Origin: Allobosea sp.
Lineage (GTDB): Bacteria; Pseudomonadota; Alphaproteobacteria; Rhizobiales; Beijerinckiaceae
Length of the DNA stretch: 64,000 nt
Assembly (NCBI GenBank): GCA_024231975.1
Contig: JAAEQB010000080.1
Span: 47,808-111,807, forward strand
Direction: 5' to 3'
The stretch's first letter is position 1. The number at the start of each line of letters is the position of its first letter. The notes below the pieces were generated by a model. It was not told the DNA's origin. It worked only from the letters and a program-made list of their open reading frames with translations, and searched no databases. Made by a program: the position numbers and the translations under genes. Positions 12,263 through 21,491 of this stretch are shown here, in pieces.

Positions 12263-12291
12263 AAAACGCCGCCGCAGAAGCTGCGGCGGCG
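12263..12291 (-). terminator. Intrinsic terminator between trmJ and the convergent ABC operon
   Basis: A perfect 11-bp stem (12267-12277 with 12281-12291) with a three-base loop. Read on the minus strand it is followed by TTTT, so it ends the ABC operon. It lies just after the trmJ stop and may also act for trmJ. Confidence 0.75.
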
Positions 12292-12318
12292 CCTTGTCGT
12301 CGTCGGCTTGCGAGGGCT

Positions 12319-13335
12319 TCAGCTGCCCGAGCGCCCGGCGAGCTGCGGCACGAACATGTCGCTCCACTTGGCCGGCTTGACCTTGATCGAGCCAGCCTTG
12401 TGCATGAACTCGGCGAACTGCATCACGCCCTCCGGCGTCGCGGTGAAGCGCGCATCCTTGTCCTCGATCATCTCCTGGACCTCGGCCGCATCGACCTTGA
12501 CCTTGGAGCTCTTGGCGAAGATCTCGGCCGCCAGCTTCTTGTCCTTGGCGATCAGCGCGGTGGCGTCGTCCATCGCGTCGATGAAGGCCTGCGTCATCTT
12601 CGGATTGGCGTCGACGAACTTCTTCGGCGCGAAGGTGACGTCGAGCGTCAGGTTGCCGAGATAGTCGACCGAGTTGAGCACGCGGTGGATGCCGGGGCTC
12701 TTCGCCTCGATGTACTGGAAGGGCGGCGAGGTGAAATGCGCCTTGATCTCGGTCTTGCCGCCGATCAGCGCCGCCAGCGCCTCCGGATGTGGCAGGCTCA
12801 CGGTCATCGGGTCCATCTTGGCATAAGCAGCATCGCCGAACTCCTTGGCCGCAATCATCTGCAGCACCACCGCAGCGAGCGAGGTCTTGATCCCCGGCAG
12901 CGCGATCTTGTCGGCGGTGGTGAAGTCCTTCAGCGCCTTCAGCTCCGGCTTGTTCGACATCAGCCAGAGCGAGGTCGAGCTCATGCCGGAGACGCCGACG
13001 ACCTCGACGCCCGGAATGCCCTTGGCCTTGGCCCAGAGCGTGACGAAGCCGGGAGCGCCGGTGCCGGCGAAGTCGAGCGTGCCGGCCATCATCGCGTCGT
13101 TGATGACGTTGCCGCCGTCGAGCATCAGCCAGTTGACCTTGACGTCGCCGAGCCCGGCCGCCTTGGCGCGCTTCTCCAGGAACTGCTGATCCTGCATCAC
13201 GATCAGCGGCAGATAGAGGATGCCGAAGCCCTTGGAGATGCGGACCTCGCTGACCTCCGCCCGGGCGGGGGCGATGAAGGCGGCGCCGAGCGCCAGGGCC
13301 GCGATCGCGGCGCGAAGACAGGTCTTGATCGTCAT
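12319..13335 (-). CDS. NitT/TauT-family ABC transporter substrate-binding protein
   Basis: A 338-aa periplasmic binding protein. It has a clear signal peptide (TIKTCLR, hydrophobic core, ARA cleavage near 26) and a mature SsuA/TauA/NMT1-like domain: ISKGFGILYLPLIVMQD, DGGNVINDAMMAGTLDFAG, and the hinge region ALPGIKTSLAAVVLQ. A frame extending further upstream covers the neighbouring permease antisense and was rejected; the ATG at 13335 has an AGGGAGA site. It is the third gene of an ATPase-permease-binding protein operon. The ligand could be a sulfonate, taurine, a pyrimidine precursor or another small molecule; sequence does not decide. Confidence 0.88.
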   Translation of the reverse strand: MTIKTCLRAAIAALALGAAFIAPARAEVSEVRISKGFGILYLPLIVMQDQQFLEKRAKAAGLGDVKVNWLMLDGGNVINDAMMAGTLDFAGTGAPGFVTLWAKAKGIPGVEVVGVSGMSSTSLWLMSNKPELKALKDFTTADKIALPGIKTSLAAVVLQMIAAKEFGDAAYAKMDPMTVSLPHPEALAALIGGKTEIKAHFTSPPFQYIEAKSPGIHRVLNSVDYLGNLTLDVTFAPKKFVDANPKMTQAFIDAMDDATALIAKDKKLAAEIFAKSSKVKVDAAEVQEMIEDKDARFTATPEGVMQFAEFMHKAGSIKVKPAKWSDMFVPQLAGRSGS

Positions 13336-13385
13336 TGGAGTCTCTCCCTTTGAACCTTGGCCGTTCGGCCTTGTGAAAGCGGATG

Positions 13386-14261
13386 TCAGTGCTGCATGCC
13401 CCAGCGGCGGATTGTCTTGCGCTCGATGGTGGCGAAGATGACGTTCTCGACGAACAGGCCGATCAGGATGACCGTGAACAGGCCGGCGAAGACGTTGGCG
13501 GTTTCGAGCTGATTGCGGTTCTCGAAGATGAACCAGCCGAGGCCGCCCGATCCCGAGGACACGCCGAAGACGAGCTCGGCCGCGATCAGGGTGCGCCAGG
13601 CGAAGGCCCAGCCGACCTTGAGGCCGGTCAGGATCGCCGGGAAGGCGGCCGGGATCAGGATCAGCCTCACCAGCTTGAGGCCGCGCAGGCCATAGTTCTG
13701 GCCGACCATGCGTAGCGTGTTCGAAACCGAACGGAAGCCGGCATGGGTGTTGAGTGCGATCGCCCACAGCACCGAATGCACCAGCACGAAGATGATGCTG
13801 CCGGTGCCCAGGCCGAACCAGATCAACGCCAGCGGCAGCAAGGCGATCGCCGGCAGCGGGTTGAACATCGAGGTCAGCGTCTCCAAGAGGTCGGCGCCGA
13901 TGCGCGAGCCGATCGCCAGCGTGGTCAGCAGCGCCGCGAGACCGATACCGATGCCGTAGCCGATCACCAGCGTCTGCAGCGAGACCAGCATGCGCTGGGG
14001 AATGACGCCGTTGACAATGTTGCCGACGAAGGCCTCGACGGTCTGGCCGAAGGTCGGGAACAGCAGGGGATTGCCGAGCCAGCGGCCATAAAGCTCCCAG
14101 GCCAGGGCAAGCACGGCGAGGATGAAGGCCTTGCGGACGAAGCCGAGGCGGTAGATCCGCTCGGCGAGGCCGATCGACTTCGCCACCACGGGCGCGTCGC
14201 TCGAATGGACCTCGCGGATGATTTCGGGGCGGAAGCTGACGAGATCGGTCATGTCGGTCAC
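13386..14261 (-). CDS. NitT/TauT-family ABC transporter permease
   Basis: A 291-aa inner-membrane permease with about six hydrophobic segments and the family EAA coupling loop (NTHAGFRSVSNTLRMVGQNYGLRG, about residues 170-195). It resembles SsuC/TauC. The start is 7 bp after the ATPase stop; the binding-protein gene follows after 50 bp. A hydrophilic N-terminus of about 40 residues precedes the first helix. Confidence 0.9.
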   Translation of the reverse strand: MTDMTDLVSFRPEIIREVHSSDAPVVAKSIGLAERIYRLGFVRKAFILAVLALAWELYGRWLGNPLLFPTFGQTVEAFVGNIVNGVIPQRMLVSLQTLVIGYGIGIGLAALLTTLAIGSRIGADLLETLTSMFNPLPAIALLPLALIWFGLGTGSIIFVLVHSVLWAIALNTHAGFRSVSNTLRMVGQNYGLRGLKLVRLILIPAAFPAILTGLKVGWAFAWRTLIAAELVFGVSSGSGGLGWFIFENRNQLETANVFAGLFTVILIGLFVENVIFATIERKTIRRWGMQH

Positions 14262-14268
14262 CTCCGGC

Positions 14269-15048
14269 TCAGTGATGTGCGAAGAGCATGTCGTTGATGC
14301 GGGTTTCGAGCTCGGCCTGCTTGCCGGTGCCCATCTCCTCGGGCGGCACGCTGTTGAGCTCGGCCTTGACCTCGCCGGGATGCGGCGAGAGCAGGAGGAT
14401 GCGGGTTCCGATGCGGATCGCCTCCTCGATCGAATGGGTGACGAAGAGCACGGTGAACTGCGTGTCGTCCCAGAGCCGCAGCAATTCGTCCTGCATCTTG
14501 CGGCGCGTCAGCGCGTCGAGCGCGGCGAAGGGCTCGTCCATCAACAGCACGTCGGGCTCCATCGCCATGCCGCGGGCGATGGCGACGCGCTGCTTCATGC
14601 CGCCGGACAGCATATGCGGGTAGCTGTCGATGAACTTGGCGAGGCCGACCTTCTCGATATAGGAGCGCGCCCGCTCCTCGGCCTCGGCCGGCGTCGCCCG
14701 GCCCGAGGCCGTCAGCGCGAAGACGACGTTCTCGCGCACCGTCTTCCACGGCAGCAGCTGGTCGAATTCCTGGAACACCATCATCCGGTCAGGGCCGGGG
14801 CCGGTGACGGTGCGCCCTTTCAGGGAAATCTGCCCCTCGACCGGCGTCAGATAGCCGCCGATCGCCTTGAGCAGGGTCGACTTGCCGCAGCCGGAGGGGC
14901 CGAGCAGGACGAAGCGGTCGGACGGGTAGACGTCGAACGAGACCTTCCGCGTCGCGGTGACCACGACGTCGGGCGTCTTGTACTGCAGCGTCACGCCCTC
15001 GACGGAGAGGAGCGGAGCCGCGGATGCGGCATCGAACGGGGCTAGCAT
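14269..15048 (-). CDS. NitT/TauT-family ABC transporter ATP-binding protein
   Basis: First gene of the operon, 259 aa. It has Walker A GPSGCGKST (about residue 50), the Q-loop FQEFDQLLPWKT, signature LSGGMKQRV (about 146) and Walker B LLMDEPFAALD, as in SsuB/TauB. The ATG at 15048 is placed by the conserved start of the ATPase domain; the frame is open upstream only across the antisense response-regulator gene. It is divergent from a two-component system 105 bp away, which may control it. Confidence 0.92.
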   Translation of the reverse strand: MLAPFDAASAAPLLSVEGVTLQYKTPDVVVTATRKVSFDVYPSDRFVLLGPSGCGKSTLLKAIGGYLTPVEGQISLKGRTVTGPGPDRMMVFQEFDQLLPWKTVRENVVFALTASGRATPAEAEERARSYIEKVGLAKFIDSYPHMLSGGMKQRVAIARGMAMEPDVLLMDEPFAALDALTRRKMQDELLRLWDDTQFTVLFVTHSIEEAIRIGTRILLLSPHPGEVKAELNSVPPEEMGTGKQAELETRINDMLFAHH

Positions 15049-15153
15049 GAACCCTCCCTTGCTTCGTTTCCCAGCACACTTATGGGCGCTTGCCGGATGG
15101 GATAGCCTGCTCCGCTGACACCAACCTGACTCAGGGAAACGGAGACCCAGGGC

Positions 15154-15819
15154 TTGCGCATCCTCGTCGTCGAAGACACCGCCGACATCGCCGAAGCCGT
15201 CGTGATGCGGCTCGAGAAGATCGGCCACGCCGTCGACTGGGAGCAGGACGGCCAGACCGCCGCCGAGCTGATCGAGGTGCAGGCCTATGATCTCGTCATC
15301 CTCGACCTGACGCTGCCCGGCCAGGACGGGCTTGCCATCCTCAAGGGCATGCGAGCCCGCAAGGTGAAGACGCCGGTGCTGGTGCTCACAGCCCGCTCGC
15401 ATGTCGACGAGCGCATCGGCGCGCTCGACCTCGGCGCCGACGACTACCTGATCAAGCCCTTCGACTATGGCGAGCTCGAAGCGCGCGCCCGCGCCCTGCT
15501 GCGCCGCAGCGCCGGCCAATCGGACAATCTCCTGCGCGTCGGCCCGCTGGTGATCGACCGCGCCGGCCGCATCGCCAGCATCGGCGAGCGCCCGCTCAAC
15601 CTGACCAGGCGCGAGCTCACTGTGCTGGAGATTCTCGCCGCCCGGCCGGAGCGCATCGTGCCGAAGGAGGAGCTGGTCGAGCAGCTCTTCAATTTCGAGC
15701 AGGAGGCGAGCCCCAACGCCGTCGAGCAGTTCGTGGCGCGGCTGCGGCGCAAGCTCGCCGACGCGCCGATCGAGATCCGCACCTTGCGCGGGCTGGGCTA
15801 TCAACTTGCCGCTCTCTGA
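15154..15819 (+). CDS. OmpR-family response regulator (TctD/QseB-like)
   Basis: A 221-aa regulator starting at TTG. The receiver domain has the acidic pair E7-D8, phospho-acceptor D51 (VILDLTLPG), threonine at about 79 and lysine in LIKPFD. A winged-helix DNA-binding domain follows from about residue 130 (LTRREL, AVEQFVARLRRKL, IRTLRGLGYQL). It overlaps the start of the downstream kinase gene by 14 bp. It is divergent from the NitT/TauT importer, so control of that importer is a reasonable inference. Confidence 0.93.
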   Translation: MRILVVEDTADIAEAVVMRLEKIGHAVDWEQDGQTAAELIEVQAYDLVILDLTLPGQDGLAILKGMRARKVKTPVLVLTARSHVDERIGALDLGADDYLIKPFDYGELEARARALLRRSAGQSDNLLRVGPLVIDRAGRIASIGERPLNLTRRELTVLEILAARPERIVPKEELVEQLFNFEQEASPNAVEQFVARLRRKLADAPIEIRTLRGLGYQLAAL

Positions 15820-17167
15820 CCTGCGCCTCTCGCTGCGCGCCCGCATCATCGCCGTGCTCTCGGCGGTGCTGGCGAGCGGGGCCGTGGCGCTCGGCCTGAT
15901 CGCCTGGCATTCCGCCGGGCTCGCGGCGCAGCAGGCCTATGACCGCCTCCTCTCCGGCGGTGCCGTCCAGATCGCCGAGAACATCTATCTCCAGGGCGGC
16001 GTGCTGACGCTCGAGCCGCCGGCCTCGGCGATCGCGACGCTCTCCGACTACGACCTCGTCTTCTACAAGGTCGTCGACCCGCGCGGCGTCGTCGTCGCCG
16101 GCTATGAGGACCTGCGATCGCAGGCGACCTGGGAGGCGACGCGTAGCGGCGTCGTGCTGGAGGACGGCACCTATCAAGGCCATCCGGTCCGGATCGCGAC
16201 GCTGTCGCGCCGTTTCGACGATCCGCTCGCCGGCGGCTGGGCCACCATCGTGATCGCGCAGACCACGCAGGCGCGGCTGGCGCTGGCGCGCGACCTGACC
16301 TTCAAGGCGCTCGGCGTCATCGCGATCATGAGCGCGCTTGCGCTGATCGCCACGGGCTTCGCCGTCCGGCTCGCGCTGAAGCCGCTCGCTCGCATCGAGC
16401 AGGAGATCGCAGGGCGCACCCCCGACGATCTCAGCCCGATCAAGGCCGAGCCGCCGGTCGAGGTCCGCAACCTCGTCGAGGCGATCGACGGCTTCATGCG
16501 CCGCCTTTCCGACCGCGTCGCGCTGATGCAGCGCTTCATCGCCGACGCCGCCCACCAGATCCGTACGCCGCTGGCAGCACTCGACGCGCAGGTCGAGATT
16601 CTCTCGGCAACCGCACCGTCGCGGCGCAAGGCCGAGACCGTGACGCGCATCCGCGAGCGCACCACCGAGCTCGGCCGGCTGACCGGCCAGCTCCTCGACC
16701 ATGCCATGGTGATCCACCGAGCCGATGCGGCAGCACTTGCCCCGGTCGATCTCAACGCGCTGGCGAAGACCGTGCTCAGCACCGCGGTGCCGCTGTCGCT
16801 GCCGCGCGAGGTCGACATCAGCTTCGAGCCGGCGGTGCCGGCGCCGATCATCCCCGGCGATGCCGTCAGCCTGCGCGAGGCACTCGGCAACCTGATCGAC
16901 AACGCCCTCGCCCATGGCGCCGACAGCCGCCTCCTCGTCACGGTCGGCGCCGACGACGCAAATGTCTGGATCGAGGTCGCCGACGATGGCGACGGCTTTT
17001 CCGGCTCGCTGACGGAACTGGTTCAGCCTTTCGCCAAGGGCGCGGCCTCACACGGCTCCGGCCTCGGCCTCGCCATCGCGGCGGAAGTGGCCCGGGCACA
17101 CAAGGGCGAGCTCGTCCTGACACGAGAGGACGGGATGACGCGAATCCGGCTCATGCTTGCCGGATGA
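15806..17167 (+). CDS. Sensor histidine kinase (TctE/QseC-like)
   Basis: A 453-aa membrane kinase. TM1 is at residues 13-34; a periplasmic region of about 130 residues resembles the 2CSK_N domain of TctE-type sensors; TM2 is at about 168-190. Then come HAMP, an H-box with H250 (ADAAHQIRTPL), an N-box (LGNLIDNALAHG) and G-boxes (VADDGDGF, GSGLGLAIA). The start is TTG at 15806, inside the end of the response-regulator gene; no better in-frame start exists before TM1. TctE-type sensors often detect small carboxylates; the signal here is unknown. Confidence 0.92.
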   Translation: MPLSDLRLSLRARIIAVLSAVLASGAVALGLIAWHSAGLAAQQAYDRLLSGGAVQIAENIYLQGGVLTLEPPASAIATLSDYDLVFYKVVDPRGVVVAGYEDLRSQATWEATRSGVVLEDGTYQGHPVRIATLSRRFDDPLAGGWATIVIAQTTQARLALARDLTFKALGVIAIMSALALIATGFAVRLALKPLARIEQEIAGRTPDDLSPIKAEPPVEVRNLVEAIDGFMRRLSDRVALMQRFIADAAHQIRTPLAALDAQVEILSATAPSRRKAETVTRIRERTTELGRLTGQLLDHAMVIHRADAAALAPVDLNALAKTVLSTAVPLSLPREVDISFEPAVPAPIIPGDAVSLREALGNLIDNALAHGADSRLLVTVGADDANVWIEVADDGDGFSGSLTELVQPFAKGAASHGSGLGLAIAAEVARAHKGELVLTREDGMTRIRLMLAG

Positions 17168-17267
17168 GCGGGATGACGTTCCTCCCGAAGACATCGGCAG
17201 GAGGCAGGTGCGTGGCTTTCTCAAACAAGTCGGAACGTCAGCTTTCGACTCCAAGCGGAATCCCCGG

Positions 17268-17570
17268 CTAACCATCTAGCCCGGCAAGGTAGCTTTGAAT
17301 TGATCGCGCGGCCGTTCCAGCACGCGCGTCTTGGCCTTGGTGAACTCCCAGTCCCATGTAGTCGCGTTCGACGGTCAGCAGATACTTGGTAGCTTCCTCG
17401 ACCGATCCCCCTCGACGGAGATGGCGAGCCACGGCGAGCAGATATCGGTCATATTCGTCGGCAACCTCGGCTCCCCCGACCTCCTTGAGCTCCGATAAGC
17501 CAATAGGATCCCATTCCCTCCAGCCGATATCGCGCAACCTCGCCAAATCAATCCGAGCTACGGTCTCCAT
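17268..17570 (-). CDS. Hypothetical protein with EWDPIGL and EYDRY motifs
   Basis: A small soluble protein of 100 aa. It carries WREWDPIGL near residue 11, DEYDRYLL near 36 and a C-terminal amphipathic helix. These two motifs recur in small uncharacterised proteobacterial proteins often located beside larger effectors or nucleases; I cannot name a function. The ATG at 17570 is preceded by an excellent GAGGGGGAG site; an ATG 12 codons further upstream is weaker. It lies 65 bp after the autotransporter gene on the same strand and may be read from its transcript. Confidence 0.65.
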   Translation of the reverse strand: METVARIDLARLRDIGWREWDPIGLSELKEVGGAEVADEYDRYLLAVARHLRRGGSVEEATKYLLTVERDYMGLGVHQGQDARAGTAARSIQSYLAGLDG

Positions 17571-17635
17571 TGGCTCCCCCTCGAAAAATCGCAGCTCCCG
17601 ACCCATAGCGGACGCTCGCTCTTCGCGTTTCCCCC

Positions 17636-20600
17636 TCAGAACCTGATGGCGAAGTTCGCTTTGAAGGCGTGGTCCTGCGCGTCTTCGGCGAGTTGGGCAG
17701 TATAGGACGCGCCGAGCGTCATGTTGCTGCCGAGCGCAACATCGAGCCCGGCCTCGACCAAGGCCGCATCCCGCGCGATCGGCAGGCCGGCGATGCCAAA
17801 CGGGTTGCTGCCGGCGAAGGCAAGCGTCGTCTTCGGATCGACATCGCCGAAGGCATGGCGCCAGCCGAGTCCGCCGCGCAGGGTCAGGTCCATGCCGGAG
17901 AGGCGGGCCGTCGTCGCGGCGCGCAAGCCGAGCGTGGTGTAGCCGAGGCTGGTGTCGTCGCTCGCGCCCGACAGCGCCGCAGCGCCGGTGCCGCGCTCGC
18001 TGAAGCGATCGCTGCGCAGCACGACATAGGCCAGGCCTGCGAAGGGCTCGAGTGCGACCTGGCCCAGGGCGGTCTGGCCGAGATCGATGCGATAGCCGAG
18101 CTCGCCGAAGGCCTGCGCCGTGCCGGCATCGTAATCGGCCTGCAAGGTATCGCCGAGGCCGGCCGAGACGATGCTGCGGCGGGTCGAGAGGTCGTGCCAA
18201 GTGTAGCTCAGCCCGGTGCGCAGGCTGAGCGCGCCCCATTGCCCGCCGCCATAGAGGCCGAGATGGTAGTTGTCGCTCTCACCCGAGGAGAGCCGGCCGT
18301 TGACGTCGAACTTGCTGTGGCTGAAGCCGGCAACGACGCCGAGGCGCAGGACCTCGAAGACGGCGGCATCGGCGCCGACCAGCAGGCCGCCGGTGGAGCG
18401 CGAGAGGCTGGCGGCATTGCCGTCGCCGCTGGTGCGGCCCCAGGAGCCATAGCCCTGACCCCAGACGGCGAAGCGCTCGGCCGGGGGCGGCTTCGGCAGC
18501 GGCCCCTTCACGGCGGGGGCGAGGTCGGCGGTGAAGCCGTAGGACAGGCTCGCCATCGGGGCGGAGCCGACGGCGCCAAAGGCCGAGCGCAGGCGGTCGG
18601 TCACCGCCGAGCGCAGCAGCCAGCTCTCGTCGACCAGCACGGTGCGGGTCGAGGCATGAATCTCGCCGGCGAGCTGGCCGAGCGCGCCGCGCCCCGCCTC
18701 GACCGTCGGCTGGTTGTAGACGCCGGTCTGAACGGCATTGCCGGCCGGCAGACTGTCGACCGCATTGCCGACCGCCTGCTCGTTGCCGGTATTGCCGGCG
18801 CTGCCGGCCGTCGCGGTCCGGACCACCGTCAGATAGGCGTTGGTCGCGTCGCTGCTGTTGCGCAATGCGAGGAAGGCCGACAGCGTCAGATCGCCGCCAT
18901 AGCTGCCGGTCAGCCCGGTCGAGGTCAAGATGGTATAGCGCTGGCCGGCGACGAAGGTCCCGCCGGTATAGTTGATCACCGAGACGCTCGCGCCATTGGC
19001 CAGCGTCGCCGTGCCCTTCACGTCGATCCGGTCCGAGGTTCCGCTCGTGGGGTCGACCTCGACCTCGTAGACTGCCCCGGCATTCTGGACATAGGCGCCG
19101 TTGACGGTGAGCGTGCCGATCGAATTACCTGGGGTGATCCGCCCGCCCGAGGCGACCGTCGTCGCGCCGACCGTGCCGCTGCCGCCCAGCCGCGAGCCGG
19201 ACGCGACCGTCACCGCCGAGCCGGCGAGCGAGCCGTTCACCACCAGCGCGCCTTCGGAGATCGTCGTCGCGCCGGTCAAGCCCGCGCTGTCGCCAGTCAG
19301 GTCGAGCACACCCGAGCCGGTCTTGGTGAAGGAGCCGCTGCCGCTGATCGCGTTGGCGAAGCTCGCATCGCTTCGCTGGTCGATGACCAGCGCGCCGGTG
19401 TTGGTGATCCGGCCGGAGCCGAAACTCGTCGCCGAGCCGATTAGCGTGCCGGCTGTGATCACCGTGCCGCCGGAATAGCTGTTGGCACCGGTCAGCGTCA
19501 GCGATCCTGCGCCTTGCTTCTGCACGCCGCCGCTGCCCGAGACGCTGCCAGCGAAGGTGACATCGTCCGAGCGGTTGAAGGCGAGCGTGCCGTTATTGGC
19601 GACGTCGCCGACGATCGAGCCGGTGGAGCCGCCATCGCCAAGCTGCAAGGTGCCGGCGCGGATCGTGGTACCGCCGGTATGGCTGCTGTTCCCGGTCAGC
19701 GTCAGCGTGCCGCCACCAGCCTGCTGCAGGGAGCCGCTGCCCGAGACGGCGCCGGCAAAGGTCGCGTTGTCAGAGCGGTTGAAGGCGAGCGTGCCATCGT
19801 TGGCGACATTGCCGGTGATCGAGCCCGCCGTACCACCATCGCCGACCTGCACGGTGCCCGCCGCGATCGTCGTGCCACCGGTGTAGGTGTTGGCTCCGGT
19901 CAGGACGAGGGTGCCGCTGCCGGTCTTGGTGAGCGCGCCGCTGCCGCTGACGACGCCCGACCAGGAGAGGTCCGCGCCGGCCTGGACCGTGCCGCCCCTG
20001 GCATTGATGACGACGTTGCGAGCCGAAGTGGTGTTGGCAGTGGTTTGCAGCGTGCCGCCGTCGAAGGTAAGGACGCCGCTCGTCACGCCAAGGCTACCGT
20101 CACTGGCGATCGACAGGGTGCCGCCGGCCAGCCGCCACGGCGTCACCGCGGTGGTCTCCCCCGTCAGCGTCCAGGTGCTGGAGCCAGTCTTCTCGAAGCG
20201 GTCGAAATTGCGGTACTGCGCACCATTGCCGATCGTCGAGGCATCGAAGCTGGCATTGGTCGCGCCGCCAAGCCGCAGGACGTCACTGGTCGCCGTCGCA
20301 TTCGCGACGACGTTGCCTTCGATCACCGACCCCGCCTGCAGCTCGAGCGTGAGAGAGTTCGAAGCGCCGGATGCGACGAAGATCGCGTTCGCCTGTCCGG
20401 TCCCGGCCGTGATCGTGCCGCTGTTGACGATGTTGAGGCTGATCGTGGTGCTGCTGCTCTGAATGCCGGCGCCGCCCGTTCCGCCCTCGATCGTGCCGCG
20501 GTTGATGAAACTGTCGAGGGCAGCCAGGAATGCAACGCCTGCAGCGCTAGTCGAACCGGCTGTACCGGTCCCACCGCGGATGGTGCCGTTGTTGACGAGG

Positions 20601-21277
20601 GAACCACCCGCTGCTTGCACGCTGACGCCGGCATTTCCGGTCGCGCCCGAGCCGCCTTCGACAAGGCCGTTATTGGTCAAGGACGTATTGGCGAGCAACT
20701 CGAAAGCGTTGCCGCCGGCGAAGGCGCCGGTCCCGGCGCCACCTCGGATCGTCCCGTTGTTGGTTAAGGTGGTCGTCGCAATTCTGGCGCCGGCGCCGCC
20801 CCTGCCGCCGGCTGCCAGGCCAGTGCCGCCGATGATCGTGCCGTTGTTGACGACAACCGAGGCCACGCCGGTGTTCCGCACGAACAACCCGTTGCCGCCG
20901 GTCGGCGTGCCGCCGACGCCGGTTCCGCCCAGCAAGTTGCCCTGGATGGTGACGGTGTTGCCGGCCGTATGGTCGATGAACAGCGCGCCGTTGTTTCCGC
21001 CCGCCGGGCCGGTCAACGTGAACCCCTGCGTGTCGATCGTGATCGATCTGGCGGGAATCGGAAGGATCGTGGCGCTCGTCGCGAAGCTTCCGGTCAGCCT
21101 GATCGTCGAGCTCGCATCGGGGCTGGCATTGGCCGCGGTTATCGCATCGCGCAGCTGCTGATTGGTGGCAGCTGTGAAATCCGCTGCAAAAGCCGCTGGG
21201 GAACTCAACGCCAGGGCGGTGATGCTGACGGTGTGAAGAAGCTTATCCGCCGCGAACCCCTTCCAGCCAAAGCGCAT
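17636..21277 (-). CDS. Autotransporter (type Va) with PATR repeats in the passenger
   Basis: 1213 aa. An N-terminal signal peptide (AAFAAD, cleavage near 32) is followed by a Gly/Asn/Thr-rich beta-helical passenger with short NNGTIxGG repeats (about residues 125-290) and PATR-type repeats GTLVLTGANTYTGGTTI (about 440-640). The C-terminal beta-barrel begins at about 945 (AVWGQGYGSWGR) and ends with the expected terminal phenylalanine in FAIRF. No catalytic triad or RGD motif was seen, so adhesion or autoaggregation is more likely than protease activity. A GGGGAGA site precedes the ATG. Confidence 0.92.
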   Translation of the reverse strand: MRFGWKGFAADKLLHTVSITALALSSPAAFAADFTAATNQQLRDAITAANASPDASSTIRLTGSFATSATILPIPARSITIDTQGFTLTGPAGGNNGALFIDHTAGNTVTIQGNLLGGTGVGGTPTGGNGLFVRNTGVASVVVNNGTIIGGTGLAAGGRGGAGARIATTTLTNNGTIRGGAGTGAFAGGNAFELLANTSLTNNGLVEGGSGATGNAGVSVQAAGGSLVNNGTIRGGTGTAGSTSAAGVAFLAALDSFINRGTIEGGTGGAGIQSSSTTISLNIVNSGTITAGTGQANAIFVASGASNSLTLELQAGSVIEGNVVANATATSDVLRLGGATNASFDASTIGNGAQYRNFDRFEKTGSSTWTLTGETTAVTPWRLAGGTLSIASDGSLGVTSGVLTFDGGTLQTTANTTSARNVVINARGGTVQAGADLSWSGVVSGSGALTKTGSGTLVLTGANTYTGGTTIAAGTVQVGDGGTAGSITGNVANDGTLAFNRSDNATFAGAVSGSGSLQQAGGGTLTLTGNSSHTGGTTIRAGTLQLGDGGSTGSIVGDVANNGTLAFNRSDDVTFAGSVSGSGGVQKQGAGSLTLTGANSYSGGTVITAGTLIGSATSFGSGRITNTGALVIDQRSDASFANAISGSGSFTKTGSGVLDLTGDSAGLTGATTISEGALVVNGSLAGSAVTVASGSRLGGSGTVGATTVASGGRITPGNSIGTLTVNGAYVQNAGAVYEVEVDPTSGTSDRIDVKGTATLANGASVSVINYTGGTFVAGQRYTILTSTGLTGSYGGDLTLSAFLALRNSSDATNAYLTVVRTATAGSAGNTGNEQAVGNAVDSLPAGNAVQTGVYNQPTVEAGRGALGQLAGEIHASTRTVLVDESWLLRSAVTDRLRSAFGAVGSAPMASLSYGFTADLAPAVKGPLPKPPPAERFAVWGQGYGSWGRTSGDGNAASLSRSTGGLLVGADAAVFEVLRLGVVAGFSHSKFDVNGRLSSGESDNYHLGLYGGGQWGALSLRTGLSYTWHDLSTRRSIVSAGLGDTLQADYDAGTAQAFGELGYRIDLGQTALGQVALEPFAGLAYVVLRSDRFSERGTGAAALSGASDDTSLGYTTLGLRAATTARLSGMDLTLRGGLGWRHAFGDVDPKTTLAFAGSNPFGIAGLPIARDAALVEAGLDVALGSNMTLGASYTAQLAEDAQDHAFKANFAIRF
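19480..19960. repeat. Tandem repeats inside the autotransporter gene (period 204 bp)
   Basis: Two long units with the same order of sub-motifs (for example GCGGTTGAAGGCGAGCGTGCC at 19571 and 19775) are exactly 204 bp, or 68 codons, apart; a third, more diverged unit flanks them. They encode the PATR repeats. The DNA similarity suggests recent duplication and a potential for length variation by recombination. Confidence 0.75.
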
Positions 21278-21441
21278 GCCATTCTCCCCGGTAGCCAGCG
21301 CCGCGCGAAACGAGTCGAGCGGCGTGCAACGATGACTAGAGTCGGCCCGCTAAGGGAATGTTAAGATCTGAGGCAAGAACCGCAGCGTGGGTCTGCGTCG
21401 CGCGCAAGGGCAACGCCGTGCCGCCTTGCCGTCCTGACATG

Positions 21442-21468
21442 AAAAAAGCCGGCCCGTCGGGGCCGGCT
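21442..21468 (-). terminator. Intrinsic terminator of the TonB-receptor gene
   Basis: On the minus strand a 9-bp GC-rich stem (21460-21468 with 21447-21455, four-base loop) runs into six T. It lies 24 bp after the TonB-receptor stop codon and before the autotransporter promoter. Confidence 0.88.
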
Positions 21469-21491
21469 GAAGTGGTCTCGAACTCTGACGC

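Noticed and set aside
17669..19444. 591-codon open frame antisense to the autotransporter
   Set aside because: Mirror of repetitive GC-rich sequence; no recognisable fold, whereas the minus-strand frame has signal peptide, repeats and beta-barrel.
19480..19960. Regular direct repeats considered as a CRISPR array
   Set aside because: Units are 204 bp, in frame with the autotransporter and encode PATR repeats; there are no short repeats with unique spacers or cas genes.
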